Source: Candidatus Accumulibacter regalis (GTDB lineage Bacteria > Pseudomonadota > Gammaproteobacteria > Burkholderiales > Rhodocyclaceae). From it: a DNA stretch of 64,000 bases. The notes under the pieces were generated by a model. That model was given only the letters and a program-made list of their open reading frames with translations. It was not told the origin of the DNA and made no database searches. The stretch covers positions 1 to 64,000 of the forward strand of contig JEMY01000044.1 in NCBI GenBank assembly GCA_000585075.1. Reading direction: 5' to 3'. This document shows, piece by piece, positions 25,876 to 34,367 of the stretch; within the stretch, counting starts at the first letter, position 1; each line of letters begins with the position of its first letter. The position numbers were made by a program, and so were the translations under genes.

Positions 25876-26369
25876 GCGGTGTGCCGGCGCGCTCGGTCGA
25901 CGCCATCGATCGCCGCCTGATCGTGGCGACGCAGAGCGGGCTGCCGCTGGTCGTCCGGCCGTACCACCAGCTCGCCGAGCAAGCGGGCATTGCGCCGGAA
26001 GAGGTCATGGCGCGGCTGACGAGAATGCTCGACAGCGGCATCATCCGCCGCATCGGCGCCGTGCCCAACCACTACGCCATCGGCTACACCGCCAACGGCA
26101 TGAGCGTCTGGGACGTCGCCGACGAGCGTATCGACGAACTGGGCGCGCGCATCGGCGCACTCGATTTCGTGACCCACTGCTATCACCGTCCGCGCAGGTT
26201 GCCGGAATGGCCCTACAGCCTGTTCGCCATGGTCCATGGCAGCTCGCGCGCCGAAGTGCAGGCCAAGGTCGCCGAAATCGCCGAGCTCCTGGGTGCCGAA
26301 TGCCGCGCCTACGACGTCCTTTTTTCGACCAGCATTCTCAAGAAGACGGGACTCAGAATCGGCGCCTGA
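25872..26369 (+). CDS. nirH: Siroheme decarboxylase subunit NirH
   Basis: A 165-residue AsnC-like protein that resembles the second half of NirDL. The signature block is VTHCYHRPRRLPEWPYSLFA. It completes the D-L-G-H set. The radical SAM enzyme NirJ, which usually follows, is absent: the next gene is a convergent asmA-like gene 36 bases away. Confidence 0.93.
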   Translation: MSGVPARSVDAIDRRLIVATQSGLPLVVRPYHQLAEQAGIAPEEVMARLTRMLDSGIIRRIGAVPNHYAIGYTANGMSVWDVADERIDELGARIGALDFVTHCYHRPRRLPEWPYSLFAMVHGSSRAEVQAKVAEIAELLGAECRAYDVLFSTSILKKTGLRIGA

Positions 26370-26405
26370 AGGCACGCCTCCGACCGATTCCGCCGCGTCC
26401 CGGTC

Positions 26406-28676
26406 TCACTTGCGCTCGTCGCCGCCAAAGAGCTTGCCGAGAAAGCGCTCGGCTTCTTCGACCAGGGCGGCGCCGATGTCGGCGCCGCGACGGGTGAGGG
26501 CGTCGCTGGCGACATCCTGCAGGCTGACCGAGTAGCGCAGCTCGTCGGCTGGCCCGCTCACCTGCACCGGCACGGGGAGCCCCTCCAGCGCCCGCAGCAG
26601 CTTCGAGCCTTCAGCAGGATTCGCGGCCATCATGACGCGCAGCGTGTAATCGAGCGTCTTCGACAGCAGGTCGAACTGACCGTAACCGCCGAGCGCGAGT
26701 CTTGGCGCCGCACCGTCGAGATCGTCATTGCGCGCGACACCGTCCGCAAGCTTGACGGTGCCGTCCAGGTGCGACAGCAGGGTGCGTTGGGAGCGGTCGA
26801 ACCGTCCGGACTGCTTGCCGCCGTCCCGAAGGATTTCCTTCAGCTGGCCGAGGACCGCGGAAAGGTCGATACCGACCAGCGCGACATCGCGCAGTGCGAA
26901 GCGCAGCGTCCCCTGCGCCGCACGCGTCAGCTCGGCGCGTGAACGGCCGCTGCTCGACAACGCCAGGTCTACACTGCCGCGGCCGCTGAGATCGTTGCGG
27001 GCGAGTGCGTCGCGGGCCAGTGCGCCGAAGTCGACATCGTTGAACGCCAGGTTCAGGGACAGCTGCGGGACTTGGGCGTCGAGGCTGAAATCGCCGTCGG
27101 CCCGGCCGCCGTACAGTTGAGCGCTCACCGGCGCGAGCGTGGCGCGGCCGGCTGCGCTATGGACGCTCGCGTGTACGGACGCGGCCTTGATTCCGCGTGC
27201 CTGCAACTGCGCGATCTGCAGTGTTCCGTCGAGGCGCAGCTCGCGCAAGGGTGTCAGGTCGAAGGCGGGCTCCGCCGGCACGGCTACGGGTACGGCCGTT
27301 GAAATGCGAACGATGTGCTCGGCTGCGGCGCTGTTCTTGCCGCGCTTGCTGCTCGCCGCTTGCGCGGCGGGTGCCGGTTCTTGCCTGGCAGCCTCCAGCG
27401 TGACGGGCCGGGCTGGCGCCAGGTAGGAATCGAGATTGAGCCGGTCGGCGTTCAGGGCGAAGGCGATCTCCGGTCGCGCGAAGTTCGCCAGCTCGATGCT
27501 CGCCTTGAAACTGGCGTCGCGGGCGCTGGAGGCGAGCTCGAGGGTGGCGTGTTGCCGCCTGGCGTCGAGCGTCATGGCGCCGGAAAAAGGCAGCTCTGCC
27601 TGTCCTGCGGGCAACAGCGGGTCGGTGAGCGCAAGTTCGCCGTCGAGCTGCGCCAGGGTCAGCGTCTGTTCTTCGAGATTGGCGTTGAGCGGACCGCCGA
27701 CGCGCGCATGCATGCTTGCCGGACCATCGCGCCGTGTCGCCGTGAGCAGGAAGTTCTCGGCGACCAGTGACGACCTTGGGCCAGAAATGCTGTCGAGCTT
27801 GAGCTGGGCATTGAACGGCTGCGTGCCGGCCCGCGACGCACTGAGCACGATGGCGCCGCTGCTCAGCTTTTGCCTGTCGAGCGCAATCTCTTCCGCGCTG
27901 GCCGCCAGAGTCCAGGCGTCGGCGGCGTGCTGGCCATCGGCGTGCAGTTCGAGCTGCGCGGCAGTGATCGTTTCGCCCTGGCGCGACAAACGGCCGGTTT
28001 CGAGCGTGATCGCCGATAGCACGAGCGTCTTTCCGCTGGCGGCATCGTGCACCGTGATCGCGGCGTCGCTGAGCACCAGGTGCCCGATTTCCCAGTTTGT
28101 CTCGCCGCCGGCCCTGCGATGTTCTGCTGTGCCGGCGGCTGGTGCCGCCGCGGTGTTCGCTGTCTCCGCTGTCTCCGCTGTCTCCGCTATGTCCGCTATG
28201 TCCGCTATGTCCGCTATGTCCGATGCGTCAGGCGCTGCGCCTCCCGGGGGCAGTGCGGGCGCCTCGTTCTCCCGCCGCAGGGTCACTGTTGCCCGCGCTT
28301 GCCGCAGGTGCATCGACTCGATGACGATTTCCTGGCGCAGCAGGGGGAGCAGCGCAATTTCCATGCGTGCCGACGCGAAGCTGAGGAACTCGGCTTCGCC
28401 GTCCGCGGCCGACAAGCTGCTCGCCGGCAGGTCGATGGCCAGCGTCGGATAGATCGACAGCCCAAGATCGCCGTTCAGGTGCAGCCTGCGCCCGCTGTGC
28501 GTGCTGACCGCGTCTTCGATCTCCGCCTTGTAGCGATTGACGTCGAACAAGGCGATGACCAGGGAAACGGCCAGCACCAGGAGCGCCGCCGCGGCGGCGC
28601 CAATGATCAGCAGGCGGTGGCGCCAGCGGCTTGTCGGTGGCTGCGCGCGTGCCTCAGTGCCGCGCTCGGCGCTCAA
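26406..28676 (-). CDS. AsmA family protein
   Basis: A 756-residue inner-membrane-anchored periplasmic protein of the AsmA family, which includes proteins implicated in phospholipid transport and envelope homeostasis. TM lies at about residues 20-45 (LIIGAAAAALLVLAVSLVIA). The AsmA N-terminal block is DVNRYKAEIEDAVSTHSGRR. The AsmA C-terminal domain includes GRGSVDLALSSSGRSRAEL and LDYTLRVMM. Around residues 150-180 it holds a low-complexity stretch built from a 9-bp DNA repeat (DIADIAD then ETAETAE). It ends 16 bases upstream of fabI on the same strand orientation. Confidence 0.9.
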   Translation of the reverse strand: MSAERGTEARAQPPTSRWRHRLLIIGAAAAALLVLAVSLVIALFDVNRYKAEIEDAVSTHSGRRLHLNGDLGLSIYPTLAIDLPASSLSAADGEAEFLSFASARMEIALLPLLRQEIVIESMHLRQARATVTLRRENEAPALPPGGAAPDASDIADIADIADIAETAETAETANTAAAPAAGTAEHRRAGGETNWEIGHLVLSDAAITVHDAASGKTLVLSAITLETGRLSRQGETITAAQLELHADGQHAADAWTLAASAEEIALDRQKLSSGAIVLSASRAGTQPFNAQLKLDSISGPRSSLVAENFLLTATRRDGPASMHARVGGPLNANLEEQTLTLAQLDGELALTDPLLPAGQAELPFSGAMTLDARRQHATLELASSARDASFKASIELANFARPEIAFALNADRLNLDSYLAPARPVTLEAARQEPAPAAQAASSKRGKNSAAAEHIVRISTAVPVAVPAEPAFDLTPLRELRLDGTLQIAQLQARGIKAASVHASVHSAAGRATLAPVSAQLYGGRADGDFSLDAQVPQLSLNLAFNDVDFGALARDALARNDLSGRGSVDLALSSSGRSRAELTRAAQGTLRFALRDVALVGIDLSAVLGQLKEILRDGGKQSGRFDRSQRTLLSHLDGTVKLADGVARNDDLDGAAPRLALGGYGQFDLLSKTLDYTLRVMMAANPAEGSKLLRALEGLPVPVQVSGPADELRYSVSLQDVASDALTRRGADIGAALVEEAERFLGKLFGGDERK
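28161..28223. repeat. Seven-unit 9-bp tandem repeat inside the asmA-like gene
   Basis: Three copies of TGTCTCCGC are followed by four copies of TATGTCCGC, the last ending in A. Because the unit is 9 bp, gain or loss of copies keeps the reading frame and changes the protein by three residues at a time (ADI or AET on the coding strand). Confidence 0.92.
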
Positions 28677-28691
28677 CGCCCGTTCCTTGGC

Positions 28692-29525
28692 TCAGCCAAG
28701 CACGTGGTAGCCGCCGTCGACGTAGGTCGTGTCGCCGGTGATCAGCTTGGCATAGTCGGTGGCCAGGAATGCGGTCGCCATACCCACGTCCTCGATGGTC
28801 ACCAGTGCGCGCGACGGCGCGCGCTCGGCCGCTTTCTCCATCAGTTCGTCGAAACGGCCGATACCCGATGCCGCGCGCGTCGCGATGGGTCCCGGCGAGA
28901 TGGGGTTGACGCGAATTCCCTTCGGACCCAGTTCCGCGGCCAGGTAGCGCGACGTCGCTTCGAGCGCTGCTTTTACCGGCCCCATCACGTTGTAGTTCTC
29001 GACCACCTTCTCGGCGCCGAAGTAGCTCATGGTGAACAGTGTGCCGCCGTTCTTCATCAGCGGTTCGGCGAGCCTGGCCATGTGGATGAACGAGTGGCAG
29101 GAGACGTCCATGGCCATCAGGAAGCCCTCGCGAGAGCAGTCGGTCACGCGGCCATGCAGATCCTCGCGCGGCGCAAAGGCAATCGAATGCAGGGCGAAGT
29201 CGAGCACGCCCCACTGCTTTTCGACGGCTGCGAAGACGGCTTCCAGTTGTCCTTCCTCGCGCACATCGCAGGGCAGATAGAGGGCCGGCGGGACGTCGAG
29301 CGCCTGCGCCAGCGGCTCGGTGAATCGCCGCGATTTTTCGTTCAGATAGGTGATGCACAGCTCGGCGCCGAGGCCACGAAAGGCCTGCGCGCAGCCCCAG
29401 GCGATCGACTGGTCGTTGGCGATGCCGAGGACGATTCCTTTCTTGCCGGCCAGTGGCTGCTGGCCAAGCTCGCGCTGAGTGCGCAGCCTGTCGAGCAGTC
29501 GGGTGTTGGTCTCTTTGTCGGTCAT
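28692..29525 (-). CDS. fabI: Enoyl-[acyl-carrier-protein] reductase FabI
   Basis: A 277-residue short-chain dehydrogenase-fold enzyme that reduces enoyl-ACP with NADH in fatty acid elongation. The cofactor region is GIANDQSIAWGCAQAF. The FabI-type catalytic tyrosine and lysine appear in VENYNVMGPVKAALEATSRY. SPGPIATRAASGI is the substrate-loop region. It carries an N-terminal extension of about 25 residues compared with E. coli FabI. GAAGGAG precedes the start. Confidence 0.93.
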   Translation of the reverse strand: MTDKETNTRLLDRLRTQRELGQQPLAGKKGIVLGIANDQSIAWGCAQAFRGLGAELCITYLNEKSRRFTEPLAQALDVPPALYLPCDVREEGQLEAVFAAVEKQWGVLDFALHSIAFAPREDLHGRVTDCSREGFLMAMDVSCHSFIHMARLAEPLMKNGGTLFTMSYFGAEKVVENYNVMGPVKAALEATSRYLAAELGPKGIRVNPISPGPIATRAASGIGRFDELMEKAAERAPSRALVTIEDVGMATAFLATDYAKLITGDTTYVDGGYHVLG

Positions 29526-29845
29526 TGCTGGCTCCTTCCTGTTTCCATAAATTCGTTATGCGTATGACGGATCGTGCATCGCTGGTCGGGGTGGGTAGCA
29601 GCCATGATCGTAACACTGCCAGCGGTCGCGCTGCAGTTCGCCAGCAAGCGGCAACCGGGGCGCCGGCAGTGGCCGATGTCCGCCAGGCGTATTCGATGCT
29701 TCGCCAGGGTCCTTCTCCGCGAAGCAGCCACGGCCCGCTTCGCGGTGAAACGCCGACGAAATCCCGCCGCTGCAAGGACCCCGTTTGGCCTCAATGAGCG
29801 CCGAACGGGGCGTTGATTTCCAGCCAGAACAGGCGGGTTGCGATT
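29526..29845. other. 320-bp intergenic region upstream of fabI
   Basis: This lies between the fabI start and the 3' end of the alcohol dehydrogenase gene. Short open frames on both strands are arginine-rich and match no family. It presumably holds the fabI promoter on the minus strand, but no clear -35/-10 pair was identified. Confidence 0.5.
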
Positions 29846-30856
29846 TCAGAAGGATTGAACGACGATCTTGCCCTTGGCCTGCCCGGTCTCGATGAGCGCG
29901 TGCGCGGCGCGGATGTTTTCGGCGTTGATCGGGCTCAGGACCTTGTCGAGCGTCGTGCGTATGCGCCCGGCGTCGATCTCATTCGCCACATGGGTCAGCA
30001 GCCTGTGCTGCTCGATCATGTCCGCTGTCTGGAACATGGCGCGGGCAAACATGAACTCCCAGCGCAGGCTGGCGGCCTTCATCTTCATCCCGGCCATCGG
30101 CATCGGCAGGTCGGTGTCATCGATCGTGACAATCGCACCTTGCGGCCGGATCAGCTCGACCGCCGTTTCCCAATGGCGCATGTCGTTGAAGATAGCGACG
30201 TGATCGACATGCTCAAAGCCGAGCGCACGCACCTGTTCAACCATCGGCTGGCGGTGATTGACGACATGATCCGCGCCAAGCTCTCTGACCCAGCTTTCCG
30301 TCTCCGGGCGCGACGCCGTGGCGATGACGACCAGCCCGGCCGCCTTGGCCAGTTGAATGGCGATCGAACCGACACCTCCGCCGGCACCGATGATGAGCAC
30401 CGACTGTCCCGCGTCCGCACCATCGCGATCAATGCCCAGACGGTCAAAGAAAGCCTCGTAGGCGGTGATGGTCGTCAGCGGCAGCGCCGCCGCTTCGGCG
30501 AAGCTGAGGCTCTTCGGCTTGAAGCCGACAATGCGCTCATCAACCAGTTGAAACTCGGCATTGGAACCCGAGCGGGTGATGTCGCCGGCGTAATAGACTT
30601 CATCGCCGGGTTTGAACAGGGTGACCTCCGGGCCTGCCGCCTCGACAATCCCGCTGGCATCCCAGCCAAGGACGCGGGGGGAATCTTCGATCTTTTCCTT
30701 GGGGCTGCGAACCTTGGTGTCGACCGGGTTGACCGATATGGCCCTGACCGAGACGAGAAGGTCGCGACCGGCTACCGAGGGCTTGGGCAACTCGACGTCA
30801 AGGAAGGCTTTCGGGTTGTCGACCGGAAGGTAATGGGTAAGAGCGACAGCTTTCAT
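29846..30856 (-). CDS. Zinc-type alcohol dehydrogenase / quinone oxidoreductase family protein
   Basis: A 336-residue MDR-superfamily NADPH-dependent oxidoreductase of the ZADH1 type. The GroES-like N-terminal part includes VSVNPVDTKVRSP-like NPVDTKVR and VLGWDASGIV. The Rossmann fold carries LIIGAGGGVGSIAIQLAKAA. No structural zinc cysteine cluster is visible, so it is more likely a quinone or enone reductase than a zinc alcohol dehydrogenase. It lies 30 bases downstream of the ABM monooxygenase gene on the same strand, and both are divergent from a LysR regulator. Confidence 0.88.
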   Translation of the reverse strand: MKAVALTHYLPVDNPKAFLDVELPKPSVAGRDLLVSVRAISVNPVDTKVRSPKEKIEDSPRVLGWDASGIVEAAGPEVTLFKPGDEVYYAGDITRSGSNAEFQLVDERIVGFKPKSLSFAEAAALPLTTITAYEAFFDRLGIDRDGADAGQSVLIIGAGGGVGSIAIQLAKAAGLVVIATASRPETESWVRELGADHVVNHRQPMVEQVRALGFEHVDHVAIFNDMRHWETAVELIRPQGAIVTIDDTDLPMPMAGMKMKAASLRWEFMFARAMFQTADMIEQHRLLTHVANEIDAGRIRTTLDKVLSPINAENIRAAHALIETGQAKGKIVVQSF

Positions 30857-30886
30857 TCGTGAATCTCCTGGTGGCCAAGCTTGCGC

Positions 30887-31177
30887 TCAGCCGATGTGGG
30901 TCATTTCGTTGAGCGTGAATTGCGCGACGGCGCCGTCGGTGGCTTGCAGATAGGCGGCAAGGTGCGGGGCATTCATGTGCCTCTGCCACAGCTCGCGCGA
31001 CTCCCAGTTTTCAAAGACCATGAAATGCGCCGGATGGTCGTTGTCGCGGTGCAGGTCATACTGCAGGCAGCCCTGTTCGGCGCGCGTGATCGGCAGGAGC
31101 TTTTCCAGCTCTGCCTTGACCAGGTCAATCCGATCGGGGTTGGCGTGGATGTTGGCGACAATGGCCAGTTTGGTCAT
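30887..31177 (-). CDS. Antibiotic biosynthesis monooxygenase (ABM) domain protein, YgiN-like
   Basis: A 96-residue ferredoxin-like fold protein of the ABM family, which includes quinol monooxygenase YgiN. Characteristic segments are ANIHANPDRIDLVKAELEKL, EQGCLQYDLHRD and FMVFENWESRELWQRHM. The start at 31177 follows AGGAGTGAAGGAAATG-like sequence with a good ribosome binding site. It is probably co-transcribed with the downstream oxidoreductase gene, suggesting a small quinone or aromatic stress operon. Confidence 0.9.
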   Translation of the reverse strand: MTKLAIVANIHANPDRIDLVKAELEKLLPITRAEQGCLQYDLHRDNDHPAHFMVFENWESRELWQRHMNAPHLAAYLQATDGAVAQFTLNEMTHIG

Positions 31178-31275
31178 TTCCTTCACTCCTTTGTCCGTGG
31201 TGGGAGCACTATAGCTGTTTGCAAAGACCGGATAAACTGGCAGGATACGAAAAGATAATCCGGAAAACCCGTACA

Positions 31276-32172
31276 ATGCTGTTCAACAACATCGCCCTGT
31301 TCCTGCAAATCGTCGAGAAGGGTGGCCTGGCCGCCGCTGGTCGTGAAGCCGGGCTTTCGTCGACCACCGTATCCGAGCGGCTTTCTGCCCTCGAGGCTCA
31401 TTTTGGCGTTGTCCTCCTGAACCGCACGACACGTGCGATCAGCCTGACCGAGGAGGGGCGCACGCTGGTCGACGGCGGCAAACGGGTTCTCGAGGAGCTC
31501 GAGGATCTGGGAGCGCGCATCCGCCTGGGTGCGCAAACCCTCTCCGGTCCGATCCGCATCAGCGCTCCAAGCGATGTCGGGCGGACCCTGGTTGCGGCCG
31601 AGATCAGCCGCTTCCTGGCAGAACACCCGGCCATCTCGATCGAGCTTCTGCTTTCCGACGCCTACGTCGATATTGTGGGCCAGGGTTTTGATATGGCACT
31701 GCGCTTCGGGTCGGTCACCGACAGCTCGTTGCGCGTTCGGAGCCTGGGTCAGAAACGGCGCGTTCTTTGCGCCGCGCCGACCTATCTTGCAGCACGGGGT
31801 ATCCCGCAAAAACCCGTAGACCTGAAGGATCACAATTGTCTTGTCATGCGATTTGGCCAGAATCTCGACAACGTCTGGCGCTTCGGTCCCGACACGAAGC
31901 CGCAGTTCGTCACGGTGCGCGGCGACCGGGTGGCCAATGACGGGGCGCTCGTGCGCCAGTGGTGCCTTGCGGGTCACGGGATCATGCTCAAGTCGGAACT
32001 CGATGTCGTGCCGGATATCAGGGCTGGCAGGCTGCTCGAGCTTCTTGCCGACCACGCTCAGCCCGCCTCACCCCTGCAAATGCTGTTTCCCCCCAGCCGG
32101 GCTCAGCCAAGGCGCGTGCGCGCACTTGCCGACCGGCTCGCCCTAAGGCTGCAGGGAGCGTGGGAAAGCTGA
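31276..32172 (+). CDS. LysR-family transcriptional regulator
   Basis: A 298-residue LysR-type regulator. The N-terminal winged helix-turn-helix covers about residues 1-60 (FLQIVEKGGLAAAGREAGLS, then TVSERLSALEAHFGVVLLNR). The effector-binding domain runs from about residue 88. It is divergent from the ABM/oxidoreductase pair with 98 bases between starts, so it most likely controls them and itself. The ligand is not evident. The start at 31276 fits the family N-terminus. Confidence 0.93.
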   Translation: MLFNNIALFLQIVEKGGLAAAGREAGLSSTTVSERLSALEAHFGVVLLNRTTRAISLTEEGRTLVDGGKRVLEELEDLGARIRLGAQTLSGPIRISAPSDVGRTLVAAEISRFLAEHPAISIELLLSDAYVDIVGQGFDMALRFGSVTDSSLRVRSLGQKRRVLCAAPTYLAARGIPQKPVDLKDHNCLVMRFGQNLDNVWRFGPDTKPQFVTVRGDRVANDGALVRQWCLAGHGIMLKSELDVVPDIRAGRLLELLADHAQPASPLQMLFPPSRAQPRRVRALADRLALRLQGAWES

Positions 32173-32394
32173 GCCATGGCTTCCCGCGTGTGGTCGGCGT
32201 CGGTTACCAGGACAGGGTATTCCGGGAGTCGGGCCGAGCGGCCGGTCTCTGAGGAGTTACCTGCCGTTCGGGCAGCTCAATCTTTTTCGGGCCTGCTACG
32301 GCGTGTCGAAACATTTTACAGTTGTCGTCGCGACAGGCCAGTCGGCGGCGCGTCCGGCGAAAGAAAACGTATATAAATTAGAACATTAAAAATA

Positions 32395-32413
32395 TCGGCA
32401 TAAATTTTGCTTT
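32395..32413 (+). promoter_or_regulatory. Candidate sigma54 (-24/-12) promoter of the PEP-CTERM gene
   Basis: CGGCATAAATTTTGCTTTT has GG at 32397-32398 and GC at 32409-32410, exactly ten bases apart, inside GGCA and TTGC blocks as in the RpoN consensus TGGCAC-N5-TTGC. It lies in an AT-rich island (32361-32418) within an otherwise GC-rich 400-base gap. The leader to the ATG at 32582 would be about 160 bases and contains a GCCGGC-GACA-GCCGGC hairpin. Apart from this, the gap 32173-32581 shows no gene. Confidence 0.65.
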
Positions 32414-32581
32414 TGTGATTCGTGGCCGGCGACAGCCGGCTTGGCTCGTGCGCAATGCAATTTCGTGGTTGCCAGAAGATTGGGTGGCGATGGGTAGGCA
32501 GACGCATGCTTTCCCTCGTGCGGTTTGCAAACTCTGGCGTCCCCCTTTTTTCAGTTCAGATCTTCACTTCTGGGAACCCCA

Positions 32582-34045
32582 ATGACCATAACGAATAGGT
32601 TTTTGCGTCGCGCTGCGATGCTGGCTGCCGCAGGTCTTGCCACCGGCTTCGCTTCCACCGTCGGTGCTGTGGTGGTAGTCACGGATCCTTGCACGGTGGC
32701 CGCATTCAATTCCTGCTACATCGGTGTTGACGGAACGGACACGCAGACGTTGAACACGACCGCGGGGCCGTACAACTTCGTCGGTCTCGGCGTTGTCGCC
32801 TCAGAGCCGGGTATTACGCCGCCCTCACCACCGAACACCGGGCCAGTGAGCGGTACGCTCAATGTGAACGCCGGGGGGTCGATTTCCCTCAACTATCTCC
32901 CCGGTACGATTGGTGCACCCACTTTCCGGCCGGTGGACAACAGCGTACTGCTCGGGGTATCGGGAGGTTCCGCGGGAACGCTGAACGTCAATGGCGGCTC
33001 GGTCACCACCCCAATCCTCATCGTGGGCAACGATTTCGGGCGCCCCGCCTCGACCGGCACGGCGAGCATTTCCGGCGGAGGCAAGGTCACCGCGACGCTT
33101 GACAGTGGTTCCAGTGGGCCAATACCTGGTTATGCTGCAGTCAACATCGGGCGCGGGGCTGGCAGCACGGGGACGGTTACGGTGGCTGGCGCAGGGTCCG
33201 AGTTGAATGTGAATGCGGGCAATGGCGCGATTCAGACGAGTAACGGTGGCCACATCAGTGTGGGAAGGAGCGGCTCGGGAAGCCTCAGCGTTCTGGACGG
33301 CGGGCAGGTGCTTGGATCGAGGGCTTTGAGTACCATCTTCGGCTCGACGTCAGATCCCGCCGGAACTTCCAGCATCCTGGTAGACGGCGCTGGGTCCAAG
33401 CTCACGGCAAACCAGATCTTGCTGGGTGTGGGATTGGGACCTTTCCCCGGTGGCGACTTTGGCGCCCTGCCCGTGCCGGACTTCAATAGCCCCAACCACG
33501 GTACTGGAACGCTCAACGTGCGCAATGGTGGCGAGGTCGTGGCGAATGTGTCCGTGGGTGCCGGTGGCACGCTCCGGGGTAACGGAACCATTACCGGCAA
33601 TGTGACGAGCACGGGCACCGTGGCCCCGGGCAACAGTCCAGGTACGCTGAAAATTGCCGGTGATTTCACCCAGACCGGAGGAGTGTTAGAGATTCAGATC
33701 GCGAATGCAACAGACTTCGACATCGTCGACGTGGACGGCTTTGCGTCGCTGAATAACGTCTTGATCGAGTTTCTGTTTATCGATGGCTACGCCCCGACGG
33801 CCGGGACGTCGTTCAACTTCCTTCAGGTGGGTCCGGGTAGCCTCCTGACCAACGTCGGTGCGACTTATCAATATTCGGGCCTGCAGCCCGGGTTCGAATA
33901 TGCCGTTACCAGCGACAATGGCGCCATGACGCTCGTTGCACGGAACAATGGCGTCGCTGTCCCTGAGCCGGGGACACTGGCGCTGCTGCTCGCCGGACTG
34001 TCCGGGTTCGCTGTGCGGCGCCGCGCCGCGCTGCGGCATGGGTGA
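32582..34045 (+). CDS. PEP-CTERM sorted exported protein with autotransporter-like repeats
   Basis: A 487-residue secreted protein. The signal peptide covers about residues 1-28 (RRAAMLAAAGLATGFAS). The C-terminus has the exosortase recognition signal VPEPGTLALLLAGLSG followed by an RRR cluster. Between these lie glycine- and asparagine-rich beta-helix repeats such as GTLNVNGGSV, GTVTVAGAGSELNVNAG and GSLSVLDGGQV. A passenger-type motif (GNSPGTLKIAGDFTQTGG) is followed by a domain ending before the sorting signal. The protein is expected to be processed by an exosortase and released or anchored in the matrix. The ATG at 32582 gives a clean signal peptide. Confidence 0.88.
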   Translation: MTITNRFLRRAAMLAAAGLATGFASTVGAVVVVTDPCTVAAFNSCYIGVDGTDTQTLNTTAGPYNFVGLGVVASEPGITPPSPPNTGPVSGTLNVNAGGSISLNYLPGTIGAPTFRPVDNSVLLGVSGGSAGTLNVNGGSVTTPILIVGNDFGRPASTGTASISGGGKVTATLDSGSSGPIPGYAAVNIGRGAGSTGTVTVAGAGSELNVNAGNGAIQTSNGGHISVGRSGSGSLSVLDGGQVLGSRALSTIFGSTSDPAGTSSILVDGAGSKLTANQILLGVGLGPFPGGDFGALPVPDFNSPNHGTGTLNVRNGGEVVANVSVGAGGTLRGNGTITGNVTSTGTVAPGNSPGTLKIAGDFTQTGGVLEIQIANATDFDIVDVDGFASLNNVLIEFLFIDGYAPTAGTSFNFLQVGPGSLLTNVGATYQYSGLQPGFEYAVTSDNGAMTLVARNNGVAVPEPGTLALLLAGLSGFAVRRRAALRHG

Positions 34046-34102
34046 ATCGGCGGCTTCCCTTCGTCGTGCGCTGATGATCTGCAGCAGAGCCGAGCAAAGG
34101 TC

Positions 34103-34126
34103 GGGCGGGGCTTTTCAACCCCGCCC
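34103..34126. terminator. Hairpin downstream of the PEP-CTERM gene
   Basis: GGGCGGGG and CCCCGCCC form a perfect 8-bp stem around the loop CTTTTCAA, 57 bases after the PEP-CTERM stop. There is no trailing T-run, so its terminator role is tentative. The rest of the 320-base gap to the next gene (34046-34367) shows no coding sequence. Confidence 0.5.
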
Positions 34127-34367
34127 CCATCCGGAGCATGGCCCGCGGCAGACTTTTTGGCGTTGATTGGGGTCCTCGTCGCCAGGGTGAGCGGGAGCGT
34201 TTGACCGGCGCCTGCGGCGCAGGTCGGGGCGCGAAGCTGTCTGGCTCCCGGCCGTGCAGTGCCGCGAGAAGTTGTTGCCGCGCGCAACCAATTCACGCGC
34301 CGGGAGTCGTACAGGCTACGACCGGCACGGCAGGGTCGCGTCACCCACCCGGAATGAGGACAGGGAA

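Noticed and set aside
28161-28223. Possible CRISPR-like repeat array
   Set aside because: The units are 9 bp with no spacers and lie inside a coding sequence. It is a microsatellite.
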